From: Candidatus Woesearchaeota archaeon
GTDB taxonomy: Archaea; Nanobdellota; Nanobdellia; Woesearchaeales; GW2011-AR4
Direction of reading: 5' to 3'
Assembly: GCA_016181305.1 (NCBI GenBank)
Contig: JACOZN010000013.1
Coordinates: 79,691-132,627 of the forward strand
Length of the DNA stretch: 52,937 bases
The position numbers were made by a program, and so were the translations under genes. Of the stretch, positions 1-8,157 are shown one piece after another. How positions within the stretch are numbered: the stretch's first letter is position 1; each line of letters begins with the position of its first letter. The notes beneath the pieces are model-generated. The model was not told the DNA's origin. It worked only from the letters and a program-made list of their open reading frames with translations, and searched no databases.

Positions 1-1
1 C

Positions 2-409
2 TTTGAGCTAAAGGAAGAAGTAAAGAAAAACCTGCTTAAATCAGGCTTTCATGTCGAAGACTGCGGGGCTTATTCCTATGACAAAAATGACGACTATCCA
101 GATTTCATTGTTCCGGTAGCAAAAAAGGTTGCAAAAAATAAAAATTCCAGTGGGGTAATATTTGGCGCATCAGGGCAGGGGGAGGCAATAGCGGCAAACA
201 GGGTAAAAGGCATAAGGGCTGCGCTCTATTACGGGGGCAGCATGGAGATTGTAGAATTATCACGCACGCACAACAATGCAAACATCCTCTCGCTTGGAGC
301 AAGATTTCTGACAAAAAAAGAGGCTATGGAAGCTGTAAATATGTGGCTGAAAACAGGTTTCAGCGGCGAGGAAAGGCACGCAAGGAGAATAAAGAAGATT
401 GACCATTAA
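2..409 (+). CDS. rpiB: Ribose-5-phosphate isomerase B, 5'-truncated by window edge
   Basis: This is the C-terminal 135 residues of an RpiB/LacAB-type sugar-phosphate isomerase, which interconverts ribose 5-phosphate and ribulose 5-phosphate in the cytoplasm. The frame is open from base 2. Visible family features are the DYPDF segment, a GVIFGASGQGEAIAANRVKG stretch in place of the usual G-T-G-x-G phosphate loop, an SRTHNNANILSLG segment, and an ETGF-like end followed by ERHARRI. The start lies left of the window. The first bacterial-type catalytic Cys position reads as Ala/Ser here (GASG), so the exact proton-transfer residue may differ. The next gene starts 1 base after the stop (or overlaps, if its upstream TTG is used). 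Confidence 0.85.
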   Translation, partial: FELKEEVKKNLLKSGFHVEDCGAYSYDKNDDYPDFIVPVAKKVAKNKNSSGVIFGASGQGEAIAANRVKGIRAALYYGGSMEIVELSRTHNNANILSLGARFLTKKEAMEAVNMWLKTGFSGEERHARRIKKIDH

Positions 410-410
410 A

Positions 411-878
411 ATGCAGTTCGCAAATTATTTTTCTGCTTCCATAATATCGTTTTCAGGCCTGCTAATCGGAATAATGCTTGCAAGAATAGCTCCCGAAGAG
501 CAGAAGCCGCTGGAAAAATACTTCTTGCAGGGAAGAAAGGCTTTGCTGCTGGCTATTTTCGCCTTTTTGGCGTTTTATTACTTTAACAATTATTTCAACC
601 TTCTTGTGCTGCTGGCTTACCTCCTATTTTTATTGCTTATAGAATATAAATTGAGGGACGCGCTCAAAAAAAACATTGTTGTTTATGCGCTTCTTGGAGT
701 CCTGTTCTACCTGAGCTCAAAAAACACAAACCTTTTTGCCATTGAATCAAGCCTTATGCTGCTTTACGGCATGCCGGCAGCCTCGCTTATGTACAGCAGA
801 AAGGAAAAGAACGAGTACAGGATTGTCTTTTACAATATAGGTTTTGTTATTATGGCAAATTTATTGTATTTTATCTAG
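411..878 (+). CDS. Small polytopic membrane protein, unknown function
   Basis: I do not recognise this family. The 155-residue product (from ATG 411) is very hydrophobic, with about five predicted membrane segments (roughly residues 6-24, 45-60, 62-82, 90-105, 135-153). Short charged loops separate them, including an RKEKNEYR stretch before the last segment. An upstream in-frame TTG at 399 would overlap the rpiB stop. I prefer the ATG because it is the stronger codon and follows the rpiB stop directly, which suggests co-transcription with rpiB. It converges with the CDP-archaeol synthase gene, whose stop abuts it. Confidence 0.6.
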   Translation: MQFANYFSASIISFSGLLIGIMLARIAPEEQKPLEKYFLQGRKALLLAIFAFLAFYYFNNYFNLLVLLAYLLFLLLIEYKLRDALKKNIVVYALLGVLFYLSSKNTNLFAIESSLMLLYGMPAASLMYSRKEKNEYRIVFYNIGFVIMANLLYFI

Positions 879-1424
879 CTACCACTTCTCATTCCTTATT
901 TTCAGGTAAAAAGCCGTGTGATTCACTATAATGTGAAGCACAAAGCTTAAGATTACTGACACAAAAAATATTTTTAGCGTCAAGCCAAAAATAGGCATGA
1001 TAAAAATCAAAGCCCCAACCACAAAGTCAGCCTGGTCGAATGGAATGAATTTCCCGCCTGGCTTTATGCCCAGCCTTCTCTTGAAGAAGCTTTTGGCCGC
1101 ATCGCCTGTTAATGCCCCAAGCCCCATCAAAAATCCCAATAAAAGCCAGCTATTATAGTCGATAAACGAGATATTTCTGAAGAATTCATTGCTGTAAAGA
1201 AAAAACTGGATGTATGCGATGAAAACGGCAAAAATCACGCCAAAAATCAAGCCCCTGAAGGTCTTGTGGCTGCCAAGAACCGGCTCATTGCCTATTTTTT
1301 TGCCGAAATCTATCGGCGCAACAAATAAATTGATTTTTTTGACTATAACGGGAGCCATGTTTGCAAAGTATGCAGGCAGCATCAGGTAGAAGCATTTCAG
1401 CATGAAAAATATGGATTCTTGCAT
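879..1424 (-). CDS. carS: CDP-archaeol synthase (CarS)
   Basis: The gene encodes a membrane enzyme that transfers CMP from CTP to 2,3-bis-O-geranylgeranylglyceryl phosphate, giving the activated CDP-archaeol used for all polar head groups. The 181-residue length is normal for CarS. The diagnostic cytoplasmic motif is present: GDAAKSFFKRRLGIKPGGK followed by PFDQADFV. Four to five hydrophobic helices flank it, and GSHKTFRG near residue 50 also matches the family. A TATA-like CTATTTAAATC lies about 27 bases before the ATG, so the start is well supported. It belongs functionally with the CDP-alcohol transferases and decarboxylase at 2030-4791. Confidence 0.9.
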   Translation of the reverse strand: MQESIFFMLKCFYLMLPAYFANMAPVIVKKINLFVAPIDFGKKIGNEPVLGSHKTFRGLIFGVIFAVFIAYIQFFLYSNEFFRNISFIDYNSWLLLGFLMGLGALTGDAAKSFFKRRLGIKPGGKFIPFDQADFVVGALIFIMPIFGLTLKIFFVSVILSFVLHIIVNHTAFYLKIRNEKW

Positions 1425-1478
1425 TTGGGTGGCTTTTGTATCTGGATTTAAATAGTTTTTTATGAGTAATTATCAAAC

Positions 1479-1985
1479 TTATTTTTTCCTTGGCCACGGA
1501 AACGGCTCTTCACCTTCTTCAAGCGCAAGCGTACCATTGGATTGCATCCTGCTTACCCTTCCGTCAAGGTACTCTTTCCAGACTATGATTTTTCCATCCT
1601 TTACCTTGCCTATGATTGCATCGCTTACAGCAGTCCTGTTGCCTGTTTTTGTGCTGGTGGAAGCAAACTGCCATTCCACGGCCAAATCTTCGCCGTCAAC
1701 AATTATTTTGCTGATGTAGATTTTAGTGTCCTTGAATGTTTTGTTGTATTCAGCCAAATCCTTAAGAGTTTCCTGCTTGTTAAGCCTTCTCCCCGGATAG
1801 GCGAAAATGGCATCTTTATGCAGAACGTCATCAAGAAGCTCTAAATTGCCGGTTTCCCATGCCTTGGCATGCTTATGGACAAGCTCTTTTGCCATTAATT
1901 CATTTTTTGTGTCTATGTCCCCGCCGAATTCAATAATAAAAATAACCAATACAATTACCAAAAAAATTTTAAATAACATTCCCAT
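1479..1985 (-). CDS. SnoaL/NTF2-like fold protein with N-terminal membrane anchor
   Basis: The first ~20 residues form one hydrophobic helix (signal peptide or anchor). A domain of about 125 residues follows that looks like the NTF2/SnoaL fold: an initial helix with AKAWETGNLELLDDVLHKDA, a bulky YPGRRLNKQETLKDL segment, and alternating strands ending DGKIIVWKEYLDGR. Members of this fold bind small molecules or act as accessory subunits, and no catalytic residue can be assigned. It is divergently transcribed from the lipid gene at 2030 with only 44 bases between, so the promoters overlap. The C-terminal EEGEEPFPWPRKK tail is unusually charged. Confidence 0.65.
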   Translation of the reverse strand: MGMLFKIFLVIVLVIFIIEFGGDIDTKNELMAKELVHKHAKAWETGNLELLDDVLHKDAIFAYPGRRLNKQETLKDLAEYNKTFKDTKIYISKIIVDGEDLAVEWQFASTSTKTGNRTAVSDAIIGKVKDGKIIVWKEYLDGRVSRMQSNGTLALEEGEEPFPWPRKK

Positions 1986-2029
1986 ATTTTTCAGAAAACT
2001 ATTTAAGCAATTATAAATCTTACGGCTTT

Positions 2030-3088
2030 ATGAAGTTTAAATTCAACATCCCCAACAAAATAACCATAATAAGGGTCAGCCTGATACCGTTATTTGCAAT
2101 CATACTTTTGGTGAAAATTCCGCACAAGAATATTCTTGCAGCCTTCATCTTCGGCATGCTTTCAGTCTCTGATTTTCTCGACGGCTATTTCGCAAGGAAA
2201 AAGAGGCAGGTTACAGAGTTCGGCAAGCTTATCGACCCGATTGCCGATAAATTGCTGATTTCAACAGCATTGGTTTTTCTGGTTGCGCAGGGCTATGAAG
2301 GCATTGAACTGTGGATGGCTGCTGCAATAATCGCAAGGGAGGCTATACTGACAGGCATAAGGTTTTACCTGCTTCCAAGCAAAATTGTAGTGCCTGCAAG
2401 CAATTTCGGCAAGGCAAAGACCGTGGTGCAGAGCATTGCGATTGTTTTTGTGCTGCTGGAGATTCCTTTTGCATGGTGGGCGATGCTGCTGGCGGTGCTC
2501 CTGACGCTTGTTTCAGGCTTTGAATACCTTTTCAGGATAAGGAGGATGACGGGCAACAGTATAGTAAACCTCCCAAACCTGATAACAATGGCAAGGTTTC
2601 TGCTGATTATGCCGTTCGTTTATTATTTCCTGAAGGCGGAGCTGCAGATATCACTTCTTATCTTCGGTGTGATAGCCCTGAGCGACAAGCTTGACGGCAT
2701 TTCGGCAAGGCTGATGAACCAGAAGACAGAGCTCGGGAGTGTTTTGGACTCTTTTACCGACTGGACTCTGATAATAACCACATTTGTTCTTTTGGTTATG
2801 AAAAATTATGTTGATGTTTTGTGGGTTGCTGCGCTTGTCGCTCCTTCGCTTATAAGCGGCATATTGAAGATGATCTATGCAAAAAAACTCAGGGTGGTGC
2901 CTGTAACCTTCATAGCAAGGCTGAGTGTAGGCCTGACTTATGTGGCAATAATAGCTATATGGATTGATTTCAAGTATAAATCTTATCTGATGGCTGCAAC
3001 TTTAGTTTTTGTGTATATAACGATGACGGGATATGCTGTGAAAGCTCTGGAAATTCCTAAAACTGCAAAAAAGAAGCCAGCCAACTAA
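2030..3088 (+). CDS. Tandem (two-domain) CDP-alcohol phosphatidyltransferase
   Basis: The 352-residue membrane protein is a fusion of two complete CDP-alcohol phosphatidyltransferase domains. Each carries the full D-x2-DG-x2-AR-x8-G-x3-D-x3-D motif: D48/D51/G65/D69/D73 in domain 1, and D219/D222/G236/D240/D244 in domain 2. Each motif is embedded in about six membrane helices. Such enzymes use CDP-archaeol and an alcohol (glycerol phosphate, inositol phosphate or serine). Domain 1 (FGKLIDPIADKLL) is most like phosphatidylglycerophosphate synthase, and the acceptor of domain 2 cannot be told. A TATA-like ATTATAAAT precedes the ATG. The stop overlaps the convergent archaetidylserine synthase gene by 4 bases. 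Normal family length is about 180-200 residues, so this is a genuine doubling. Confidence 0.85.
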   Translation: MKFKFNIPNKITIIRVSLIPLFAIILLVKIPHKNILAAFIFGMLSVSDFLDGYFARKKRQVTEFGKLIDPIADKLLISTALVFLVAQGYEGIELWMAAAIIAREAILTGIRFYLLPSKIVVPASNFGKAKTVVQSIAIVFVLLEIPFAWWAMLLAVLLTLVSGFEYLFRIRRMTGNSIVNLPNLITMARFLLIMPFVYYFLKAELQISLLIFGVIALSDKLDGISARLMNQKTELGSVLDSFTDWTLIITTFVLLVMKNYVDVLWVAALVAPSLISGILKMIYAKKLRVVPVTFIARLSVGLTYVAIIAIWIDFKYKSYLMAATLVFVYITMTGYAVKALEIPKTAKKKPAN

Positions 3089-4176
3089 GGCAATTTTTTT
3101 ATTCTTAATGAAGAAACCATTAAGATCCCCAGCACAAGGTATACATAGGGATAGAATTTTATCGGCGTGCCGAGGAAATAAGCCAATGGTATTATAATGC
3201 CGTTCAATGTTATCGGCATGCCCTGAAAAGCCCCCCTGAAGTCCATTATGTTGTATCTTGCAAGCCTCAGAATGCCGCAGAATATGAATATTGTGAACGC
3301 TATCACCCCAAACGTGACCTGCGGCTGGCTTATTTTTGAGGAAAACTGCATCAGGCTGAAGCCGAATATTGCAGGAGCAACGCCAAAAGAAACCGTGTCA
3401 GCAAGGCTGTCCAGCTCTTTGCCGAATACGCTCTGCTGCTGCATTGTCTTTGCAATTTTTCCGTCAAGATAGTCAAATGCCACAGCTATGACGAGGGTGT
3501 AGGCGGCATAATCAAAATTATTGTTGATAGAGAACACTATGCTTACAATCCCAAGCGCGGCATTCAGCAGCGTAAAGAGGTCTGCGAACTTCAAAAGCTT
3601 TGAAATCCTGAACTCATCAAGCTCTGTTTTTCTCCTTGCAAGCCTGAACTCCGACTTTACAAGGGCGTAAATGCCTGATGCAATTGTAAGCGCCAGCGCG
3701 GCAGACATCAAATACCAGTCTATCTGGGATGTAATCATCGTATAGAGCAGCGCCATCAGCTGGAAGAAGTAGCTTATCTTGCCGAGCACTGTCGGCTTGA
3801 ACTCCTTCCTTAAGCCCCTGTAAAGGAGTACGATGCCGCCGATTATTGTCAGCATGTCCCTTCCAAGTATCACAAGAGCAGCCCAAAAAGGGATGATTCC
3901 CTTGAAAGCCAATGCCATGGCTGTCAGGTTTACAAGAATCTTGTCGGCAAAAACGTCAATTATGGAGCGCATCTGCGACGGGTACCTTCTCGCCGTGAAA
4001 GTTTCAAAGAACCCAACCAGTGCAGTCAGTATGAAGATGAACAGGGCTATGTTCCTCCTGTCAGAGGCAAGAGACACTGCTACAATAAAAGCAAGCACCC
4101 ACCTGAGCCATGTAAATGCAAAGAAAATCCTTTCTTTCCTTATTCTTAATCTCATTTGCCGCTGTAACCCATACAT
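3085..4176 (-). CDS. pssA: Archaetidylserine synthase fused to a degenerate CDP-alcohol transferase domain
   Basis: The 363-residue membrane protein has two halves. The C-terminal half carries the class II phosphatidylserine-synthase signature DYLDGKIAK...FGKELDSLADTVSFGVAPA (D235, D238, D256, D260), so it should make archaetidylserine from CDP-archaeol and serine. The usual AR is AK here. The N-terminal half has the fold pattern but a broken motif: the first two Asp and the Gly of D-x2-DG read as Gly, Glu and Thr (GFFETFTAR), and the spacing before the last two Asp is short. It is therefore probably structural. The gene starts 3 bases after the decarboxylase stop, forming a two-gene operon for archaetidylserine and archaetidylethanolamine. 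Confidence 0.85.
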   Translation of the reverse strand: MYGLQRQMRLRIRKERIFFAFTWLRWVLAFIVAVSLASDRRNIALFIFILTALVGFFETFTARRYPSQMRSIIDVFADKILVNLTAMALAFKGIIPFWAALVILGRDMLTIIGGIVLLYRGLRKEFKPTVLGKISYFFQLMALLYTMITSQIDWYLMSAALALTIASGIYALVKSEFRLARRKTELDEFRISKLLKFADLFTLLNAALGIVSIVFSINNNFDYAAYTLVIAVAFDYLDGKIAKTMQQQSVFGKELDSLADTVSFGVAPAIFGFSLMQFSSKISQPQVTFGVIAFTIFIFCGILRLARYNIMDFRGAFQGMPITLNGIIIPLAYFLGTPIKFYPYVYLVLGILMVSSLRIKKLP

Positions 4177-4179
4177 TTC

Positions 4180-4791
4180 TTAATTTTTTATACCAGCAAT
4201 TATAGTTGAGCCTGCTTTCATATGCTGGCCTGTTTTGGCTTTCAAGCCAACCCATTTCGGAATAACAATTGTCGTCTGGCTTGATAACGCTATCATTCCT
4301 ATTTTACTTCCTTTATTAACTTTTTGATTGGGCTTTACATAGCATTTTATCCTTCTTGCAAGAAACCCCGCAATCTGGATGACTTTTATCCTGAGATTCC
4401 CGTTTTGGATTATGATCTCATTTTTCTCGTTCTGCAGGCTTTTTTCCAGGTCATAAGCCTTAAAGAAGCTGCCTTTTGTGTGTTTGACTGATCTTATAAC
4501 GCCTTCAATCGGAGCCCTGTTTATGTGGACATCAAAAGGCGACATGAAGATTGAGACGACATAGCATTCCTTTGCAATGTCTTTTGTCAATGTTTTTATT
4601 TTTCCAAGCAAGCCTTTTTTTACCTCTATGCTGTTTTTTGAGGTGTCTATAATGCTTATTACCCTCCCGTCTGAAGGCGCTACAATATTATAGCCTTTTG
4701 GTACGGCTCTTTTTGGGTCCCTGTAGAAGTTTAAAAGAAATAATATTAACAGCAAAGCCAGCACAATTATTGCCTTTAATATCCACCCCAT
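4180..4791 (-). CDS. asd: Archaetidylserine decarboxylase (short-class PSD-like)
   Basis: The 203-residue product (ATG; a GTG lies 9 bases upstream) has one N-terminal membrane helix, then the PSD core: NFYRDPKR, VAPSDGRV, FMSPFDVHINRAPIEG and a C-terminal pyruvoyl-site region. The family decarboxylates archaetidylserine to archaetidylethanolamine through a self-cleaved Ser-derived pyruvoyl group. In the short class the cleavage site usually reads FGS; here the aligned segment is IALSSQTT, so the Gly is replaced by Ser. The His and Arg of the HINRAP motif are intact. It lies 3 bases upstream of the serine-transferase gene. Its TATA-like ATTTAAAT lies within the 3' end of the small gene at 4813-5019. 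Confidence 0.85.
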   Translation of the reverse strand: MGWILKAIIVLALLLILFLLNFYRDPKRAVPKGYNIVAPSDGRVISIIDTSKNSIEVKKGLLGKIKTLTKDIAKECYVVSIFMSPFDVHINRAPIEGVIRSVKHTKGSFFKAYDLEKSLQNEKNEIIIQNGNLRIKVIQIAGFLARRIKCYVKPNQKVNKGSKIGMIALSSQTTIVIPKWVGLKAKTGQHMKAGSTIIAGIKN

Positions 4792-4812
4792 AAAAATCAC
4801 AATCTAAGTTGA

Positions 4813-5019
4813 TTATTTAAATGTTTTCAAAGCTTTGTTGTTGTAAATAAGAACGGCTAATGCCGTAACAACAAGAATCATGCCTGTTATGGCATGCTTC
4901 AAATGGGCTTGCCCGCTTAAGCCTATTCTTGCGTGAAATACATGCGGCTAAAAAGCAAGAAAAAACCCGATAAAAAGCAATATAGTGCCTGAAACATCAA
5001 GAAATTCTTTAGCTTTCAT
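4813..5019 (-). pseudogene. Small two-helix membrane protein interrupted by an in-frame TAG
   Basis: From ATG 5019 the frame reads 23 residues of a membrane protein ending IGFFLAF, then a TAG codon (4948-4950). It continues in the same frame with PHVFHARIGLSGQAHLKHA and a second hydrophobic helix (GMILVVTALAVLIY) to a TAA at 4813. The whole would be 68 residues with two helices and a His-rich hairpin, which makes sense as one protein. One base change from a Leu or Gln codon would explain the TAG. Alternatives are readthrough of TAG or a sequencing error. It lies 20 bases after the DUF4383 gene on the same strand. Confidence 0.6.
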
Positions 5020-5039
5020 AAAAAAAAATAAAAAGAGCC

Positions 5040-5420
5040 TTATGCAGACTCTTTTATTCCGTAATGCACGCCAAGAGAAACTGCGCCTATTGCTATGTGC
5101 AGCCCGGATATTGCCGTGTTTATGGCAAAAAGGCTTGCCAACAAGCTGTTTGCACCCGGCACAAAGCCAAGAATGCCCACAACGCCGGAAACATAGCCAA
5201 GCCACATATTTGTCGGCTTGCCGCTTCCCTTATATGCAAACCAGACTATAGCTGCCCCTCCAACAAGGTGCAGAATGTTCTGTGCAGTGTTGACTCCGAA
5301 CAGCGCTGAGTCGGGGCTGCCAACCAGCGGATTCGGGACAAATCCCAAAATCCCAACAAGCACCAAGACTGCCCCTATAACCATCGCATAGGTTTTTTGC
5401 ACGTCTGCTATGTTAACCAC
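5040..5420 (-). CDS. DUF4383-like four-helix membrane protein
   Basis: The 126-residue protein has four membrane segments. The FGVNTAQNILHLVGG segment after the first loop, echoed by FAINTAISGLHIAIG in the second half, is the pattern of DUF4383 proteins. Those are found in bacteria and archaea and have no assigned function. The two halves look like an internal duplication. The start is uncertain: the GTG at 5420 directly abuts a strong AAGGAGG, which is too close for normal spacing. Transcription probably continues into the interrupted small gene at 4813-5019. Confidence 0.7.
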   Translation of the reverse strand: MVNIADVQKTYAMVIGAVLVLVGILGFVPNPLVGSPDSALFGVNTAQNILHLVGGAAIVWFAYKGSGKPTNMWLGYVSGVVGILGFVPGANSLLASLFAINTAISGLHIAIGAVSLGVHYGIKESA

Positions 5421-5529
5421 CTCCTTATGGTTTTCACATTCTTTAATTGGCGTGTATTTAAGCTTTTCGCCGAATTGTATGGTGCAAAATATATATCCAA
5501 AACATTTTTAAGAGTATAAAAATTCCGTA

Positions 5530-7017
5530 ATGGCTATGAAATACGCTATTTTGGACTGCTACACAGACGAGCCTGCCGGATTGGGAGTTCCCCCTTATCT
5601 TGGCACTTATCCAAGGTACATAGCAGGCTACTTGAATGAAGATGTTTATTATTTGACTATTGATGATTTAAGATTGTGGAAAAAACATAATGGGATTATT
5701 AGAGAAACTAAAACATCTCAAAAGACAGACATTACAACTTACAATCTGACAATAAATTACAAAAATATCCGTAGAATACTGGAAGAAACTGATACGCTTA
5801 TTGTCGTGCTTGGAGTTCATGTGCCAGGGAAATACCTTTCTGCTGTGCCAGGCACTTTGCATGAGATAATCCCGATGATTCAGGATTTGAAATGCAGGAA
5901 AATATTGACGGGGCCTGCTGTTTTCGGCACTCAATTGTTTGGAGGAAAATTCTTTGAGAAGGCTGATTTATCGGTTTTTGATAAAGTAAGCTACGAAATG
6001 TTTAATTTTAAGTATTCTGATGTTAAAGATTATTCAATCAAAGGAGCGCAAATAATCAGGCAAATTCCTGACATCAGGATGATAGAAATAGAGACAGGGC
6101 ACGGCTGCGACATCGGAAAATGCTCATTCTGCACAGAGCCCCTGAAAAACAAAGTTGAGTTCAGGGAGAAGGAAGATGTCTTGAATGAGATTGTCGAATT
6201 TTACAGGCTTGGCGCAAGGTATTTCAGGCTGGGGAAACAGACTTGCTTCTATACATTGCCTTATGCTGCTGAATTATTGAAAGAGGTTAACTCCAATTGC
6301 CCTGACATAAAGGTTTTGCACATTGACAATGTAAATCCTGTGAAAGTTGTTCTTGATAAGAAAAATGATTTTGCAATTACAAAGGCAATTGTGAAATACT
6401 GCACTTCTGGCAATATTGCTGCTTTTGGAGTTGAGAGCTTTGATTTGGAGGTTGTGAAGGCAAACACGCTTAATACTCCCCCTTCCATTGCTTATGAAGC
6501 GGTAAAGATATTGAACAAATACGGCGCTGAAAGAGGCTCTGACGGAATGCCGAAGTTTTTGCCTGGCGTGAATATAATTTTTGGCTTGAGAAATGAAAGC
6601 AAGAAAACACATTCGGAAAACATGAAATGGCTTTCAAGGATTTATGAGGAAGGATTGATGCTTCGCAGGATTAACATAAGGCAGGTTGCAATCTTTGAAG
6701 GCACTTCTCTCTTTAATGAAGGCAGGGACAAATTTCTTCGAAAGAACAAGAAAATGTACTGGAAATGGCGCAATGACATAAGGCAGAAGATAGACTGGCC
6801 AATGCTAGTTATTCCAAACGGAACAATCTTGACAAACTGCTATGCAGAGATTTATGACGGCAAAACCACATTCTGCAGGCAGTTTGGTACTTACCCGATA
6901 ATTGTTGGGGTGAAAGGAAGGATTCCATTAAAACAATTTTATGATTTAGAAGTTACAGGGCAGATGCTGAGGAGTGTGACGGGGAAAGTTGTGGTGGAGA
7001 GGGAAGTGGTGGTTTAG
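5530..7017 (+). CDS. Radical SAM protein (COG1031-like)
   Basis: The 495-residue protein has an N-terminal B12-binding-like alpha/beta region (residues 1-170, starting YAILDCYTDEPAGLG) and then a radical SAM barrel. The iron-sulfur motif reads C193-DIGK-C198-SF-C201, a CX4CX2C spacing rather than the canonical CX3CX2C. The GHGC...CSFC context resembles the archaeal COG1031 family of uncharacterised radical SAM enzymes. The C-terminal part is shorter than in members with a helix-hairpin-helix tail. Substrate is unknown. TATA-like sequences (5488-5497, 5513-5521) precede the ATG, and a second ATG at 5536 is possible. It overlaps the convergent gene by 4 bases. Confidence 0.8.
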   Translation: MAMKYAILDCYTDEPAGLGVPPYLGTYPRYIAGYLNEDVYYLTIDDLRLWKKHNGIIRETKTSQKTDITTYNLTINYKNIRRILEETDTLIVVLGVHVPGKYLSAVPGTLHEIIPMIQDLKCRKILTGPAVFGTQLFGGKFFEKADLSVFDKVSYEMFNFKYSDVKDYSIKGAQIIRQIPDIRMIEIETGHGCDIGKCSFCTEPLKNKVEFREKEDVLNEIVEFYRLGARYFRLGKQTCFYTLPYAAELLKEVNSNCPDIKVLHIDNVNPVKVVLDKKNDFAITKAIVKYCTSGNIAAFGVESFDLEVVKANTLNTPPSIAYEAVKILNKYGAERGSDGMPKFLPGVNIIFGLRNESKKTHSENMKWLSRIYEEGLMLRRINIRQVAIFEGTSLFNEGRDKFLRKNKKMYWKWRNDIRQKIDWPMLVIPNGTILTNCYAEIYDGKTTFCRQFGTYPIIVGVKGRIPLKQFYDLEVTGQMLRSVTGKVVVEREVVV

Positions 7018-7769
7018 TTATTTTTAATCAAAATTTTACTTATTTCTTCTTTAACTTCAGGATTTATGTTAGGTACAACACCCTTAAGAACCCTATAAGC
7101 TTGAATAGTATTAGAAAGAGCATCATTCATCTGTGTAAAACTTGGGTTAAAAGCTTCATGTTTGGTCCAATTGTCTATTAAACAAACATTTTTATCCAAT
7201 TGCTGAAGAATATTACTATTGCCTTTAAAAACGTCATGTCTAATACAGATTCCAAGAATCTTTCCAAGTCTAGCACCATCCATGTCTAATGCTATCCCCA
7301 ATTTATCTTTTAATAACAATTCAACTACAGTGTGACAACTACTAAACAAACCTTCTGCATTTCCGTCACGTGCTGATTTATTAGCTCTCTCTAGTTTTTC
7401 TTCAATTCCAAGAAAAATGTTGCCTTCCTGTATTTGCTCATCACCAGTTAAATCTATCTCTAATAAATCTAAGATATGTTCGAAAAGTTGATCAATCTTT
7501 AAAATATAAAAATCTGGGTTTATTTCTTGGTATTCAGATGTGATAGTATTATGATAATTTTTGAGAAGGTTATGCAACAAGTTAAATATAATCTCAAATT
7601 CGGAAAAAGCTCTTGTATTCCCTGTAATATTATAATACTTATTGGTTATACCTTCACCAAGATATTTATAATACAGCTTTACATGTTTTATAATCAATTC
7701 TATCTTTTTCTTTTGTTCAAAATTTTGAACGTTTCTGGAAATATTTTCTAATCTATCTAAAAATGACAT
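7014..7769 (-). CDS. Hypothetical alpha-helical protein, possibly HEPN-like
   Basis: I do not recognise this family with certainty. The 251-residue product is soluble and almost all helical. Its C-terminal half (residues ~140-235) has the look of a HEPN-type domain with SSCHTVVELLLKDKLG and a later DNWTKHEAF segment, but no clean R-x4-6-H motif. It is AT-richer than its neighbours, which suggests a horizontally acquired gene. It sits between the radical SAM gene (4-base convergent overlap) and a toxin-antitoxin pair, with a divergent promoter region of about 115 bases before the antitoxin. Confidence 0.55.
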   Translation of the reverse strand: MSFLDRLENISRNVQNFEQKKKIELIIKHVKLYYKYLGEGITNKYYNITGNTRAFSEFEIIFNLLHNLLKNYHNTITSEYQEINPDFYILKIDQLFEHILDLLEIDLTGDEQIQEGNIFLGIEEKLERANKSARDGNAEGLFSSCHTVVELLLKDKLGIALDMDGARLGKILGICIRHDVFKGNSNILQQLDKNVCLIDNWTKHEAFNPSFTQMNDALSNTIQAYRVLKGVVPNINPEVKEEISKILIKNN

Positions 7770-7861
7770 ATGTGAATAGAATACCCATCCTATTTAAAAT
7801 TATTTTCCTTTTATTAAACAAAATATCTTTTAAAAAAAACTCCAAAACCTTTAAATACTCC

Positions 7862-7883
7862 TGTATTACATATGTATTACATA
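7862..7883 (+). promoter_or_regulatory. Tandem 11-base direct repeats before the antitoxin gene
   Basis: Two perfect head-to-tail copies of TGTATTACATA occupy 7862-7872 and 7873-7883. They lie just downstream of a TATA-like TTTAAATACT (7850-7860) and just upstream of the GGTGA ribosome site of the antitoxin. The position over the expected transcription start suits an operator for autoregulation by the AbrB-type antitoxin. This role is inferred. Confidence 0.6.
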
Positions 7884-7893
7884 GGTGATTGAT

Positions 7894-8157
7894 ATGCCAA
7901 CTACGAGAGTCAGGAAGTCTGGAAACAGCATTGTTTTGACCATTCCGCCGCATTATGTAAAGGAAAGAAATATAAAAGTAGGCCAGGAAGTCACTTTTGA
8001 GATTATCCCGAAAGTTGACTTGAGCAAACTTTGGGGCGCAGGCAAGCATCTAAAAATTGATGCACAAAAAGCAAAAGACGAACTTAGGAAGGAATGGGCA
8101 ATATCAGACTCAAAACTTTCCAGGCACTTTGCAAATGAAAGGAGAAATCCTAAATGA
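7894..8157 (+). CDS. AbrB/SpoVT-type antitoxin (VapB-like)
   Basis: The 87-residue protein starts with a swapped-hairpin AbrB/MazE DNA-binding domain (TRVRKSGNSIVLTIPPHYVKE, of which the KSGNSIVLTIP core is diagnostic; then VGQEVTFEI). A charged C-terminal tail follows that would wrap the toxin. ATG 7894 is chosen over GTG 7885 because GGTGA lies at the proper distance before it. The ATGA junction with the PIN gene indicates translational coupling. Tandem operator repeats sit directly upstream. Confidence 0.85.
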   Translation: MPTTRVRKSGNSIVLTIPPHYVKERNIKVGQEVTFEIIPKVDLSKLWGAGKHLKIDAQKAKDELRKEWAISDSKLSRHFANERRNPK

